Assembly: GCA_014338405.1 (NCBI GenBank)
Contig: JTDE01000281.1
Coordinates: forward strand, 19,591-83,590
Origin: Paragonimus skrjabini miyazakii
Taxonomy: Eukaryota > Platyhelminthes > Trematoda > Plagiorchiida > Troglotrematidae
Reading direction: 5' to 3'
DNA: 64,000 nucleotides
Shown here: positions 22,604 through 34,129 of the stretch, in pieces
How positions within the stretch are numbered: the stretch's first letter is position 1
Layout of the letters: each line of letters starts with the position of its first letter
The notes under the pieces: generated by a model
Databases searched by the model: none
Seen by the model: the letters and a program-made list of their open reading frames with translations, nothing else
Told to the model about the DNA's origin: nothing
Position numbers and translations under genes: made by a program

Positions 22604-22776
22604 TTAGCTGGGTTGATCAATTGTAGCAACAATTGTGTGTTTGGATAGCTGACGCAGGTCGTCAGTTGATAGTATAGGAGTCAGTGTGAAAGCCCGTATA
22701 ATTTGTGATTGAGTTTGTGGCATTAAGTAATCTGCCCTTGCCCTTAAAACAACAGCGAACGGCTTGTTATTATGAT
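22604..22776 (-). CDS. Probable 3'-terminal exon of an unidentified gene
   Basis: A very good minus-strand acceptor (CTTCTTTCTTATTCGCAG) opens an exon that stays in frame for 56 codons to a TAA stop. The product reads HNNKPFAVVLRARADYLMP, then QTQSQIIRAFTLTPILSTDD, then LRQLSKHTIVATIDQPS. It looks like a folded domain end (beta/alpha alternation), but I do not recognise the family. Entry requires one leftover base in the previous exon. Frames at 22984-23130 (starting IQLGNPDIEPPSCLQS) and 22820-22950 could be upstream exons on the same strand, but their splice sites are weaker. It is the second minus-strand gene end within 3 kb. Confidence 0.45.
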
Positions 22777-23199
22777 CTGCGAATAAGAAAGAAGATGAAT
22801 TGACCGGGACATCGTATTTGGCACTTCGCATTCGCACTCAGTGGATTGAGTGTTTCTATAGACGTGACTAGAGCTTTGTTGCGTCTGCTGAGTTATACAA
22901 TACTGATTGCAAAGTATGTCATAAACCTTCCCGTTCCGCGTACGCATACACATGCGTTTTTGTGATTTTATAAGTCAACCAACTTGGTTGATATGCTTGT
23001 TATTTTAAACTCTGTGGGCTGCAGACCGTGTGGTTGCAAGTAGTTTATCAAACAACTACTATTCCGAACAGTAAATTTGACTGATTGTAGACACGAGGGA
23101 GGTTCAATGTCAGGGTTGCCCAGCTGTATGCTGATAATCTCAACGATGATCAAGACTCGAAACTTCATCATATTCGTTCAATCTCCAGGTGTTCTGTAT

Positions 23200-26100
23200 C
23201 CCACCGTGAATGCGTCTCTATTGTTAATTTATCGATTGCATTTAATCAGATGAGCAACAATTGCTCACAAAACATCATCGTACATTTATTCTTCACCAAC
23301 GCTTTCGGTAAACTTTTTGAAGAGTGTCTATCTATGCGTACACATATAACGTTTTTGGGTGCCCTACTCCGTTGAGTCTTTTGCTGATTGTAGTGGAGTC
23401 ACTTCGATCGTCTCACTCTTATGCCATGATAACCACATAACCGCACCGCTATACAACTGTCAATCATCAGCGACAATAGATACATCGGTTCAACTAACAG
23501 CAACGACAACTCCGTATAGGCAATCGTTCTATCTCATGCGCACCCGAAAGTCATGTCAACGCACACAACCGTGTGTTACAATACAACACAACGTTCTGTT
23601 TAGACACACAACCTGTTTAACTATGTTAACACGTGAATTAGTTTGATGAACGTCGGAACAACACGGCGGTTGACACAAAATAGCCATGGACCCCATTGCA
23701 AGTAAGCAAGCATTGTCAAGTTGTATCCGTAGCGAGATAAGCGAGGCAAGAGGCATCACGTGATTTGTGACTTTCCAGAAGATGCGTTTTTGGACCCCAT
23801 CATACTTTCCAACCGGTGCATTACTACATACACATACAAACGTATCAGCAGTCTGTTCAGTTCATCGTGTTTTCATATGAAGACTCAATAGGATATTGGT
23901 TTCTAATCTACTGCCCTACAGTTTAGTAGCGTTGCCATCCACTTACTTGTGTACAGCTGTATACATTTATTTATTCTAGCCAACCCATCGTTTGCCCGCC
24001 ATAAACATTAGTTCTACCGACTGTGGCATCAACTTATTGTACTCCGTCAATAGGGTGACTTCCTCAAGGGTCTGTGAATCATCATTGACTGATTAACCGA
24101 ATCTTTCGGTCCTCACTACCAAATATTTATTTTCTAACCTTACTGTCATTTACCTGTTGGTGACGTTCGGGGTGTACAGCTGAACACGGAGTGCGATGGT
24201 CGAATTTTTAATGAATGTTTTTAGTTTGCAGAAATTTTTTTTATTGATCTGAACCCTCGACTGATTTTCCCTATAAAAAGTCAGGAGTTGCAATATTCAA
24301 CTGGTGTACCAAATCATGATCGTTTCTGATAAACACTTCAGCGATTTATCTCCTTTATGCTCATACATTCTGCCTTATAAACTGGTGTCGGGGAAGTCGT
24401 AAATTCCCCGAAAACATTGTGTGACCAAAAGTAGCAAAGTTCACTTGTGAATGACATACTTTTGCTATGGTCGTGCACTGCTCCGGTCTTCACAATCGAC
24501 CTAAGCCCTCAAGACAACTGTTGTTGTCATCTCGACTACACGCATAGACTCTACTGTCTAGACTTTTGTCTGGTCCACTCTCATTGACCGTGTTTGTTGC
24601 TAGTCGCAAACCCTATAAATACGAACGGGTTTGTGACCATGTTGTCTTCGGGCTGAGCGACACAAAGAAGCTCCGTTCGAAGGCTAGTCTTTTTCTCTGT
24701 GTTCATGCGGTAACCTTGGGTGAATGGGTTGGATGGGAAGAGACTAAGTGACCGCGTATAGTCCGTACTCGTCGTTCATTGCCATTATTCGTCGTGCTGT
24801 TATCCGTCGTTTCATTGATCGTTATTCCGTTTCCGTTTACGCGCTTGTAGGCAGCACAACCAGTTACAACTTGGTAAGAATTGACCGTAGCATCGTTATT
24901 ATCCGTGAACCATCACATCTTAAGTTAGTACGAACACATGTTCTAGCGTAACCTGATCATCAGATAATCCGACTGAATAGTGCTAGTTTCAAGCTGTTTT
25001 GTTGTGAAGTGTGATGATTACTGACTGAAATATGAAGGGCGAATTCAAAAATATCTAGATTAGTCTTGAGAAAACCGCTAGTTTTCAGTGATTCAGTCTC
25101 AGGATGACCACAATAGATGCACCATCGACGACCAAGCTTTGTGACCATTCAATATTTTGCAGATGATTTTGGTAATTTATGTCGTAGTGTCCGGTTTTAA
25201 TAAGTTAGCAGATTAGTAGACTATTTTATTAAAAGTCACCTGATAACCGTTTATTCCAAGAGATCTAATGGAAAGTTTCGCAAAAAGGATTGCGACACAA
25301 CCGTATGACCACCCTATGGGTGAGCATTATTTCATCATCCAAATAGAAAGTTTGTGTCCAGCGTCCATTGGAAAAGCCATCACGCGACTTGAGTGCCTGT
25401 CAACCGAGCAGTGTTCACACACTGGCATCTGAGCTTAACTTGGTAGGTTGAAAATTTGGGAATTGGATGAACAATCATTTTTACCTCAAACCGATGCAGT
25501 TAACGAAGGCGGATGATGTCTACTACCAGCGTGAAATCAGACATAACATTTGGTGAGTTTAAAATAGGCGGTACTTTAGATTTAAACAAATGTATTGGGT
25601 ACACGGGAGGTAGCCAAACTAGGCTAGAAGTCAGTGTATGCTATTCTTCTTTTTTTTTGACAAGGTTATGCTGTCATACAAACAATATCGTAAACCTTAT
25701 CTAGACTGCAGTAACACAGAGTTCTTCAGCTTGTGTCTGTTAAAACGAGGATTTATTTGGAGCTGAAATCGGCGCTCATGTTCGAGGTTTCCACAACAAT
25801 CAGAAAATACGGGAAGGTATCCACTGAACGATCGAAAATGGTAAGGGTTTCGACTATTCTGCCCCGTCCGATCAACTTTTCGGACTTCCGTCTATGATTC
25901 TTAGCCTTGCTATTGCGCTGATCGAAGGTCAGACGTTGGAAGATAAGCAATTATGGAAGCAGGGATTGTGTTCCGACTAACGCACCAAACAATAAAGCAT
26001 ACTTCAACGAACGCGATCAAGGCATCGAAGATGTAAAGATCAGACAAGGTTCAACACAACCGAACGGTGGCGAACTGAGAATCCGAATGTGAGCAAGACT

Positions 26101-27630
26101 GTTCCTTTCAACGCTGAGGTTTTATAACTAAGACTGGAGTGACTGAACACGATTCTGAATTATAGCCAGCGGAAGACAGATATGTGAAAGAATATAATTT
26201 AAGATAATCTAAATGCTAGGAGACTAATCCTTAGCATACTGTGGTAATGCGTTACCTACGTTGATGTACTAGGATTGAAAAGATAACATGAATATGTACA
26301 ATAGTACAAGAATGACATACCTTAATTTTAGGAGGATTTTATAATTTTGGGGTCATGGAAGGTGACCTCATTACAAGTTTCATATGTATCAAACAGGAGC
26401 ACATCTACTATAAAATGAGCAAGGACTCATGTTCTATAAACATCTGGGTAAGAGTACATAAAGTACAATAATAAAAAGAACTTCATTTTGGGTGACCGTA
26501 ATCAGGTGATACTGACATGCCTTTCTAAAAGACAATTTGTACCTTTCCGGAGGACTGTAGTAAGAAGTGGCTATTTATGACTTGTGATTTATTTCGAACA
26601 ATTGTTAGATGAATCACTTATTCGTTGTGGCGAAACTTGTCATTATTTTGGAAATTATGATTTATTTACGAAAAATTTGACAAACTGGTAAACTAGTGCT
26701 TCTGGAATATGTTTATCAGGCTTTTAGATATCCATTCAATATAAGCATATATTGATTATGTAAGACATAAACGAAGTATTGTATTCACTAACACGACGTT
26801 TGAGCCAGAAACCGATTGAATACTGCTCAATGTTGTCGCCGTATGGTTGAGAAATAGCGACTGCCATCCACATATCCGTCAATCCTGGTACGTTATGGTG
26901 AGACCAAGGTAGATTCAGTAGTTGGGCGCTTCCCCTCTGAACACAGCGGAAGGCTAAGTGGTATAGTTGCGATCGTTCCAGGTTTTGTTAGGTGCCGCTT
27001 GTGAGTCAATTTCGACTGGTTTCTTGATGCACGGTGGATGGCACTTAACAACCCCAGATAAGATCAGTAAGGGGGACACTTCGACGAGGTGAGTGACCAG
27101 TGAGCAGAGCTTCGCTGATCATTTCCTCGGCGATGCTACGAATGGCACTGCTGTATCAACTCATATCCGGAAGAGAATAGTTTTGGTGCTTGCAGAGTAA
27201 ACCAGCAATTGCGGATGATTTTGCTGTGTGCATATCATTGGCGTATACGCTCGGACTGGTTAATGAAACGCTGTGTAAACGTTGTCCACAATGGACTGTA
27301 GTTATAAGGAATACATGGTCAAAAGTTGCCTCAAACAACTTGAGTGCAACTGGTGAGCAATTCATTATCGGCATCATCAAACATCGGAGACTAGGGATTC
27401 TAAGGGCACCACAGAAGGTAAAACAGAAACACCGAGTGGAATTTCGCGTTCATTTGTGTTGCTCTTCAACGGAGGTAGATCAATCCAACATTAATACATG
27501 AATCTAAAAACAATCCCCTTCTCGAGGCGACTGCATAATGGCTTTGTTTTTCAGTTCCTGTTCAACTGTGTGCGATGCTTGAACTATGACGTCCAGTTAG
27601 GCCAAATGGGGAGAGAGACGAAAACTGTTA
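23200..27630. other. Mostly unassigned
   Basis: No domain was recognised. A promoter- or LTR-like stretch at about 24420-24960 has a CCCTATAAATA box (24611-24621) but no partner repeat. A plus-strand frame at 27190-27501 is fairly long and of mixed composition but matches nothing I know; it may be part of a repeat starting near 26900. Confidence 0.3.
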
Positions 27631-27636
27631 TGAGAA

Positions 27637-27789
27637 TTGGTCGGTCGAAGAATCACTGGCATTCCGCACAGGCCACCGAGACGATTGATAAGGAGAGAAG
27701 TACACGTGGTAGAGGAGAATAACCGTATGTTTTTAATGTCACGTTTGAGCCAACTAACGGATGCTAACTGCCTACATTTACTTTTGGTA
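27637..27789 (+). CDS. Candidate internal exon, unidentified
   Basis: The plus-strand frame reads VGRRITGIPHRPPRRLIRRE, then VHVVEENNRMFLMSRLSQLT, then DANCLHLLL, and ends exactly at a strong donor (CTTTTG|GTATGT). The EENNRMFLMSRLSQL part is helical and charged, like a coiled-coil segment. No strong acceptor was found at its 5' end; a stop in the same frame lies just upstream at 27631. Family unknown. It could belong to the same gene as the exon at 28023-28221, but the phases do not fit without another exon between them. Confidence 0.25.
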
Positions 27790-28022
27790 TGTGAATTCAG
27801 AAACACAGTTGTAGTCAAGTCATAAGGCATGGTCACCGTAGTGTAAAGAAAAGTCTTAGTCATCCACCCTCCATTTGACAACCATTTTTCTGAGGAGACT
27901 GTTAGCCGGTGACTTCATTCAAGTGCATACTTCCGGCAGAAAATACCCACATAGGAGCCCGAAACAAACTCCGCACCCTCAAGTAATCCACACTGTGTAC
28001 TCATTCTCTTGCTAGTATACAG

Positions 28023-28221
28023 GAAAATGTCTATGCCGCGCAATATGGTGCTTGTTCAACCGGCTGAAAGAATCTCGACCCTACGCAAGGCCGGCTTGAC
28101 CAAATCCATCAACATCGCAGTCGTCGCACATCCAGCCCATAATGACCGCCGAGCTGATCTCGCTCAGGCTTTTCGTGCCATCTACAGAAATTTTGTTAAC
28201 CATTCCAACTCACCCCGATAA
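28023..28221 (+). CDS. Candidate 3'-terminal exon, unidentified
   Basis: A good acceptor (CATTCTCTTGCTAGTATACAG) opens a frame that runs 65 codons to a stop at 28219-28221. It reads KMSMPRNMVLVQPAERISTL, RKAGLTKSINIAVVAHPAHN, DRRADLAQAFRAIYRNFVNH and SNSPR. Composition and GC content are more gene-like than the surroundings. I do not recognise the family, and the antisense strand also has partly open frames, so a repeat origin is possible. Confidence 0.3.
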
Positions 28222-28845
28222 TTGATGTTGGACATAGTTGAATCCATTGTCAGTCGATTACGCAATCCGATTCTGTGCTCACACAAGAAATGTGTGCAAA
28301 TAATGCAATTGTAACTAAAGATCACATAATTAGCATGTCTTACCGTCCAAATTTTTAGCCATAACCCTGTAACACAATGGTCAGCGAAATTCCAAACCTG
28401 TCGGTATTAACCTCAGTGACTCACCACTTACATGGCTGGGCCGTAGTTGTTTGGAATTTTGTAACGGATGGTCTACCAGACCTCTTCCCGCTATTTGCTT
28501 GCTGTTGACCCGCGGATCGCTATGTCCATCGTTGTTCTGACCCGACGTAAGAAACTAAGCCTTCCTTCGCTTATAATGACTCAGTATGATAAAAAACGCA
28601 ATCAAAGCCAAAAATTTGCGACTGTTTCCTCAGTGCGGTGATTTGTAACGGCCTGTTCGGAAGTACCTTTTTAAGTTACAGCAGACACTCGCTAATCCTT
28701 TCATACATCTTCTACACGTTGAGGGCAACGGAGTTTTTTTCACTGACATTATACGACTAGCCTCTTCGTTGTCATAATATCCCTCTTCCCTCTGTTTCTG
28801 TTCTTCTCACCTCCAACCCGTTATACGATTACTTATCTGTCCATA

Positions 28846-29038
28846 TGTGGTGATTGTCATTGAACCTATTTCTCGTTGCTGTTGTTTTATTACATTGCTG
28901 ACAATAAGTTGTACAATTGCGGTCGAGGGATAAATTACTTACTTTGTCTAGTTCGGTTGTTATTACTAGTGCGTCGAAGCTAGCTCTGGGGTTGAGCTAA
29001 TTCAACTACCTCATTTCGGTATTCCGGGAACCATTACA
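28846..29038 (+). repeat. 5' LTR
   Basis: 193 bp, starting TGTGGTGATTGTCA and ending GAACCATTACA. It pairs with the 3' LTR at 30360-30552 over its full length without gaps. Confidence 0.88.
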
Positions 29039-29067
29039 ACTGGCGTCGCGGACTTCTGCAAATTTCT

Positions 29068-30348
29068 ATGATGGATTCCTGTCCACTTGAATTTCTCAAT
29101 ATTCATAATTCGTCGAGAGAAATCGAGGACTATTTCGAACGCTTCGAAATATGGTGTCTCACAGGCAAAGAGATGAAAGCGGAAAAGAAAACCGCTCACT
29201 TACTCATCGTAATTGGCAAAAATGCGTACAACTTGGTGAAAAATTTGTCATTTCCTGAGTCACCGATTTCTCTTCCTTATGAATCCTTGAAGAAACTGCT
29301 GCTTTCACATGTCCAACCTGTAAACTTTGAAGCAGCCGAACGAGCTAAATTTCATATGCTCATGAGAAAAGAAAACCAGGATATCAGACAGTTTATTCTA
29401 GAAATTCAGACTCAAGCTGCTTGGTGTAATTTCTTAGACCAATTACATACTCAACTCCGTGACCGTTTGATTGGTGGAATAAATTTGCTTGATCTACAAC
29501 AGAAGCTTTTACTGCTTCCGAATTCCACTTTCCAGTCAGCCAGAACATTATGCGAACAGTATCAGGATGTCAAAGCTGCCTTGAAAGATGGACCGATGGT
29601 TTTATACAACAACAACGTGAGACGATCAGAAGGTCAGCATAGGCGGCCGTCTGAAAAAGTAAATACTGGAAATGCAATATATGATAGTCACCCTGCACCC
29701 GATCCATAAGCTGTCCGTCAGTGGAACGACTGTAAGTCATGTGGTAGCAAGCACGTTCAATTCGTTTGCCATAGTTCAAAGTCTTCTTTTACACATTCCT
29801 GTTGTGACGGTGATAACTTGAGTTCTGACTTTCAACTCATTGCTCTTACTGTGATTTCTACTAATTCCGTTGATTCTACGCACCATATAGCACAATCGTT
29901 CATTGTTAATGGTGGTCTCCAGCATTCCTTCATTGTTGACACTGGTTGTATTGAATCTTTCATTTCTGTCGCTTGCATGAAGCGGCTGGAACATTTTGTT
30001 ATCCTGAAACCTGCTAATATTTCGGTTAAGGGTATTACTGGATATGCTTGATCTATTCTTTGCAAATGTGAACCTTCACTCACAGATGTGCAGTCCGTCA
30101 CTTATTCATGTTCATTTTTTGTTGTCAATCTTGTTTCATCTATTATCGATCTTAAGTGTATGAAGATTTTGAAGCTTTCTCTTATATTGTCCGTTAAATC
30201 TTCTGAGACCGAAAGTTCCGTTTCTGAGTTTGTTTCAGAATTGCAGTCAGTTACTCAAAGAGTATCTGCAATCGACCCGGCGCAGACAAGAATTCCTGAA
30301 CGTGTGAAAAGAAGAAACGTCAACACTACTGCCCGGGCTTTCATTTGA
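29068..30348 (+). pseudogene. gag-protease reading frame of the LTR element
   Basis: One reading frame runs from the ATG at 29068 to 30348, broken only by TAA at 29707-29709 and TGA at 30049-30051. The first 213 codons are a Gag/capsid protein of the retrotransposon type, with YFERFEIWCLTGKEM, AYNLVKNLSFPES and a LRDRLIGGI segment like the capsid C-terminal region. After the first stop the frame continues with a knuckle-like CKSCGSKHVQFVC (29731-29769; C-x2-C-x3-H-x4-C, one residue short of standard CCHC). Then comes a retropepsin motif FIVDTGCIESFIS, with DTG at 29938-29946. The part after 30051 is Ser/Thr-rich and unassigned. The stops could be decay or, for the first, a recoding site; decay is simpler given the LTR divergence. 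Confidence 0.8.
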
Positions 30349-30359
30349 ACTGCGGAAGA

Positions 30360-30552
30360 TGTGGTGATTGTCACTGAACCGATTTCTCATTACTGTTGTT
30401 TTATTACATCGCTGACAACAAGTTGTACAATTGCGCTCGAGGGATAAATTACTTGCTTTGCCTAGTTCGGTTGTTATTACTATTGCGTCGAAGCTAACTC
30501 TGGGGTTGAGCTAATTCAACTACTTCATTTCAGTATTCCTGGAACCATTACA
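30360..30552 (+). repeat. 3' LTR
   Basis: Starts TGTGGTGATTGTCAC just after a purine-rich GCGGAAGA (polypurine-tract position) and ends GAACCATTACA. Same length as the 5' LTR, with 14 substitutions. Confidence 0.88.
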
Positions 30553-33500
30553 CCATCCAAAAATTCCTAACAGCAGTGATGGGAAAAGCACAAGTGATCT
30601 CATCACTGCCAGGTTGATCTACCTTACTGCTTCAGTCAATAGTTCGCCATCGGCCATACCTAATTGTTCTCATTCGTCTACTGATATGCTGCCATGGAAA
30701 TCCCAATTCTGAGAATGAGATTTATTTCCCCAAAATGCTCTCCCGAAGGCGAAATTTAGGGTGAACACCACATCATGAGCCATCAGTGAACATTTTTGCC
30801 TGCAGCAACCGAATATTTTGTATCATGTTTATATTGCAGCCTATTGTCGCGATAAGCACTGACAATGGTTGCTGAAGTGGGCAGTTGAGTGACCAAATTA
30901 TCGCTTGGTTCACAGGCTGAACTATCGCAGTGTAATTTGATGGTAGATACTTCAAACTTGTGTGTGAGTGCATTTGATTACGTTATGTCAGTTTCCGCAG
31001 AAACCAGCTGTTAATGACGGCAATCTTCTGGTTGAAAAGACATTATGAGATTAGCAGATATTCCTTGCTAACATTTCAGAATCACCTGAGTTTCTGTACT
31101 TCATAACTACCACCGAACCTAGCTTCTAATCAGTCATAGCGTCACTGACCAGCACTTTTCTACTTCCTAAAAAATCTCAAGCTTTGGTTTCCTAGTCTTT
31201 TCACCTCACTGGTCCGGTGAGGCAACATATAATGCTGTATGTATGCCTCGCCAAGTTTGAGAACGTTCTTTGAGTCTTAGTCATTCAAAGTAGTTTCCAA
31301 AATTTGCTTGAATGCATCTAATCCAGTCTCCTAGACGGTACTTCGTTCGTTATAGACACCCGTTCTGAAATCGGACCACATTTATTCCTCCGACAAAAAA
31401 TCCATCTCTGCAAACTCTGTGGTTTTAATTTTCGAAAACTTTGCTAAAGTAGACAGTTTTCCCAAAAATAACAGTTTCATTTATAACCACACCACTCATG
31501 TTTAGCTTTCGTGAGCTTAAACTATTTTAACTTTGCCTCATTCACGTGTCTAAATTTTGAAATGCATTCGATATTTTAGCATCCTCGTGAATAACTGGAT
31601 CTCGAAAAAATTGTGTTTCCGGTGTTTTGGTTATCATTTTTACATCTTACTTGTGAAACCGTCCTTAGCATTCATAGTTGATCACTCTGTAAATCAATGC
31701 TTGCTCGGTCTTCACGAAACCTGCAACTTTTGATGGTGGATTTTCTGTTTATCACAATTCAATTTCACTGATACTCAATTAATCACTGCGGCAGTTTGTT
31801 CAACCTTGTCACAGTTGACTCATCTTAATGTAGACTGGTGACACCTGGAGCTCCCACAATTCTGTCACACTGAACAAGTTAGTATCGGTGAGCATTGCAT
31901 GGAAAGGGCGCCCGCAAGGTGCTGCCAAGCCATTTCTTGTGGTCCAACGTAAGCTGGTCAAGGTGGCATAACAATCTAGACAAAGTGAATTACACCGGAA
32001 CAGTTCGATTGGTTGTGGAGGCGAAATATTGATCCGAACTGCCGACACTGCCCGAAGGTCAACATTGACAGTCCCTAAGCCGACTCGGGTCAGTTATTAA
32101 TTACCGTTACACTCTCGGCGATGGTTGTATTCGCTTACGTGAAGAATATGTGATGGGTCTGGGTCAATTTACTCATAACTGTCGCCTGTATATAGATACA
32201 CCTTCCGTTGTACTGTTCTGACAGCATACACTGCCTTTGTAGCGACACAAAATCAGTTATTATGGAACAGGATATTGGAGCACTGACAATAAACTTGTAG
32301 ACTGGAGGCTGTTTTTGATGTTTAACTAAACAGAACTGCACTATGTAAATCGGTCAGCAATATTCTGGTGAGCTACATCAAATCCTGACATTTTTTGAGG
32401 TCCTTTTCTCTACTGATAGCTCGGAAATATGTTGGTCATCCTTATTTTCAAACCAAAGTACACATAAAGTAGAGAGATATCGTTATATCTGATTGCATTC
32501 TATGTGAAGCTTCAGGTTTATATGTGTCAAAAGTGCCAGAAATGTACGGGAACGGATGTAGACTTTATTGAGATCCACGACAGGTATACATAGAGTTTAA
32601 GCACTAGCTTTGTTTTAAATGGATCACAGTACGGTTGTGCAATATGCTTTCTCACATATACTGTAAAAACCCAAAGTAGAACCCCAGCTGTGCAATAAGT
32701 TGTTGCATCATTTCGATAGAAGTACGTTTATGAACAGACGTTTGTTATTTATTTCCTCAAGTAAGTCAGATTGTACGAAATTGCAAATAGAAATTGGCAT
32801 TGCATGTATTAATCAAAATGAATGTGTCCGTGTAGTGCAAGTGAAGTTTAAATGAACAATTTGATTCCGATTAATTCCCATCTGTAGTTGTTACAGTTAT
32901 ACAAAATCAAGTGACGATTAGAAGGCTATTGATCTAAAATTAACCAAAGCAGCAGGTTGTTAGAAAAATGATTAACACAACTCCGCAGTGGTTAAGAACA
33001 CCTGTGAAGTTGGCCTGGAATAAGCAACGCTAATCGGATGGGGGTAGTTTAACGGGGATATACGGTTTCGTGGATTGGGTGGTCTTACGTGACCAAAGAA
33101 CCGCTAATGTTTAAACGAATAGTTTCGAAACACACAATCACTGATGACCTACTCGGATTACGGTCGCTTAGGCTCTCGAGAAGGTGAGATATTTGATCAA
33201 CCCTGATGAGATGCCGGAGTTCAGGTAGACGATGCTAACTGCTCTCTTCCTGTCTGTGTGTTCATCACAGTCGACCAAGCGGGCAAGAACGGATGTATTC
33301 CCGTTCATTTTCTGTCTCATAGTGAAGCCATTCTGAACAATCTTCACAAATTCTTTCTTATAAGTGTTTAGTAATGCAGTAGACCGCGAACATTCCTAGG
33401 CAGGTTTTCTCACAATTGCAGTGCTACCCTTCATTTTGAGTTGAATGTAACAATAGAACTTGCAGTGCTACAGTCCGCACTGATAGTACTAGTTGTTTGA
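30553..33500. other. No recognised gene
   Basis: Short frames only. A minus-strand frame at 31809-32048 is moderately complex but has no clear splice boundaries or known motif. Confidence 0.4.
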
Positions 33501-33539
33501 CGTGGTGTCATCTGCGCGACTACATTCTTTTCGAACGAC

Positions 33540-34010
33540 AGTTCTGAATCGATAAGGGACATGGTTGTCTCTGCTGCATGCTGTATTAAGAATTTCTCAA
33601 TAGTTCTTTACTTCCGCCTGTGCTGTGTACTCTGCACAGATCCATCTTGCTTTGTTCGTCAGAGAGTGTATAATCCCACGTTTGAAACTGTAAGGCACAT
33701 AGCCAGAAAAGTGTACGTAATGAATACTTAATGTTTTATTCGTACACCAGGTTTGCTGTGACGGCCAGTATCAACAAAGAATCCGTAACAACACTATTAA
33801 TCTGGCAATACAGTTGGTAGTTAAGGTGAAACTGAATGTGGCTTGTGCGAAACAAAAGTGCACATCTGTTAGCCTTTCGACATCAGTTTGGTAGGTTTCG
33901 GTGTCACAACGCACAGTCTTGTTAATTTCAGTCAGCTGTATGTTGGTAAATAACGACAATACATGAAAAGATATCACTTTCTTGTTCATGGTGATGGAGT
34001 CCACCGATTC
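33540..34010 (-). pseudogene. Penelope-like element reverse-transcriptase remnant
   Basis: Minus-strand frames read VISFHVLSLFTNIQLTEI, close to the (V/L)SFDVVSLFTNIP motif specific to PLE reverse transcriptases. About 250 nt later, in another frame, they read HFSGYVPYSFKRGIIHSL and TNKARWICAEYTAQAEV, which match the post-catalytic FxGxYxPxxxKRxLIxxLxxRxxxICS region of fluke PLEs. The catalytic FVDD/GSPLGP part between them is lost or scrambled, and several stops and shifts are present. The remnant stops abruptly where the tRNA-like sequence at 34044-34124 begins. Confidence 0.6.
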
Positions 34011-34043
34011 AGATATTACGTGAGACCCAATTGTGAAAAGTCA

Positions 34044-34124
34044 GGGTTTCGGCTGGATTCGAACCTGCGATAGAAACAACATGCCTGAACGCGGCAAGCG
34101 CTCTACCAGCTGAGCTACAAAGCC
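34044..34124 (-). tRNA. tRNA-like sequence (tRNA pseudogene or tRNA-derived SINE head)
   Basis: On the minus strand, GGCTTTG is followed by a perfect A-box/D-arm (TAGCTCAGCTGGTAGAGCG; D stem GCTC/GAGC) and later a perfect B box (GGTTCGAATCC). The T stem GCAGG/CCAGC has one mismatch. The acceptor stem GGCTTTG/CGAAACC pairs 5 of 7, plus one wobble and one mismatch. The anticodon arm is off: a short TGCC/GGCA stem, a loop without U33, and about 8 extra bases before the T arm, giving 81 nt. A functional tRNA is therefore unlikely. Intact pol III boxes beside a PLE remnant suggest a tRNA-derived SINE or pseudogene. Confidence 0.55.
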
Positions 34125-34129
34125 ACGCC

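Larger units (their letters stand above)
28846..30552 (+). mobile_element. Gypsy-like LTR retrotransposon, internally deleted (gag-protease only)
   Basis: A complete LTR-bounded element of 1707 bp. Two 193-bp LTRs (28846-29038, 30360-30552), both TG...CA, differ by eye at 14 positions (about 93% identity). They are flanked by CCATA/CCATC, an imperfect 5-bp duplication. A tRNA primer-binding-like TGGCGTCGCGGAC begins at 29041, two bases after the LTR. Between them lie gag, a zinc-knuckle-like motif and an aspartic-protease motif, but no reverse transcriptase, RNase H or integrase. The element therefore could only move with help from a full-length relative, or is a deleted dead copy. Confidence 0.85.

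Noticed and set aside
24420..24960. Solo LTR or promoter with CCCTATAAATA
   Set aside because: No matching second copy, no clear TG...CA ends and no flanking duplication could be found; kept only as a remark.
27190..27501. 103-codon plus-strand frame as a host exon
   Set aside because: Composition is plausible but no family or boundaries were recognised, and the antisense strand is also open; it may be part of an unknown repeat.
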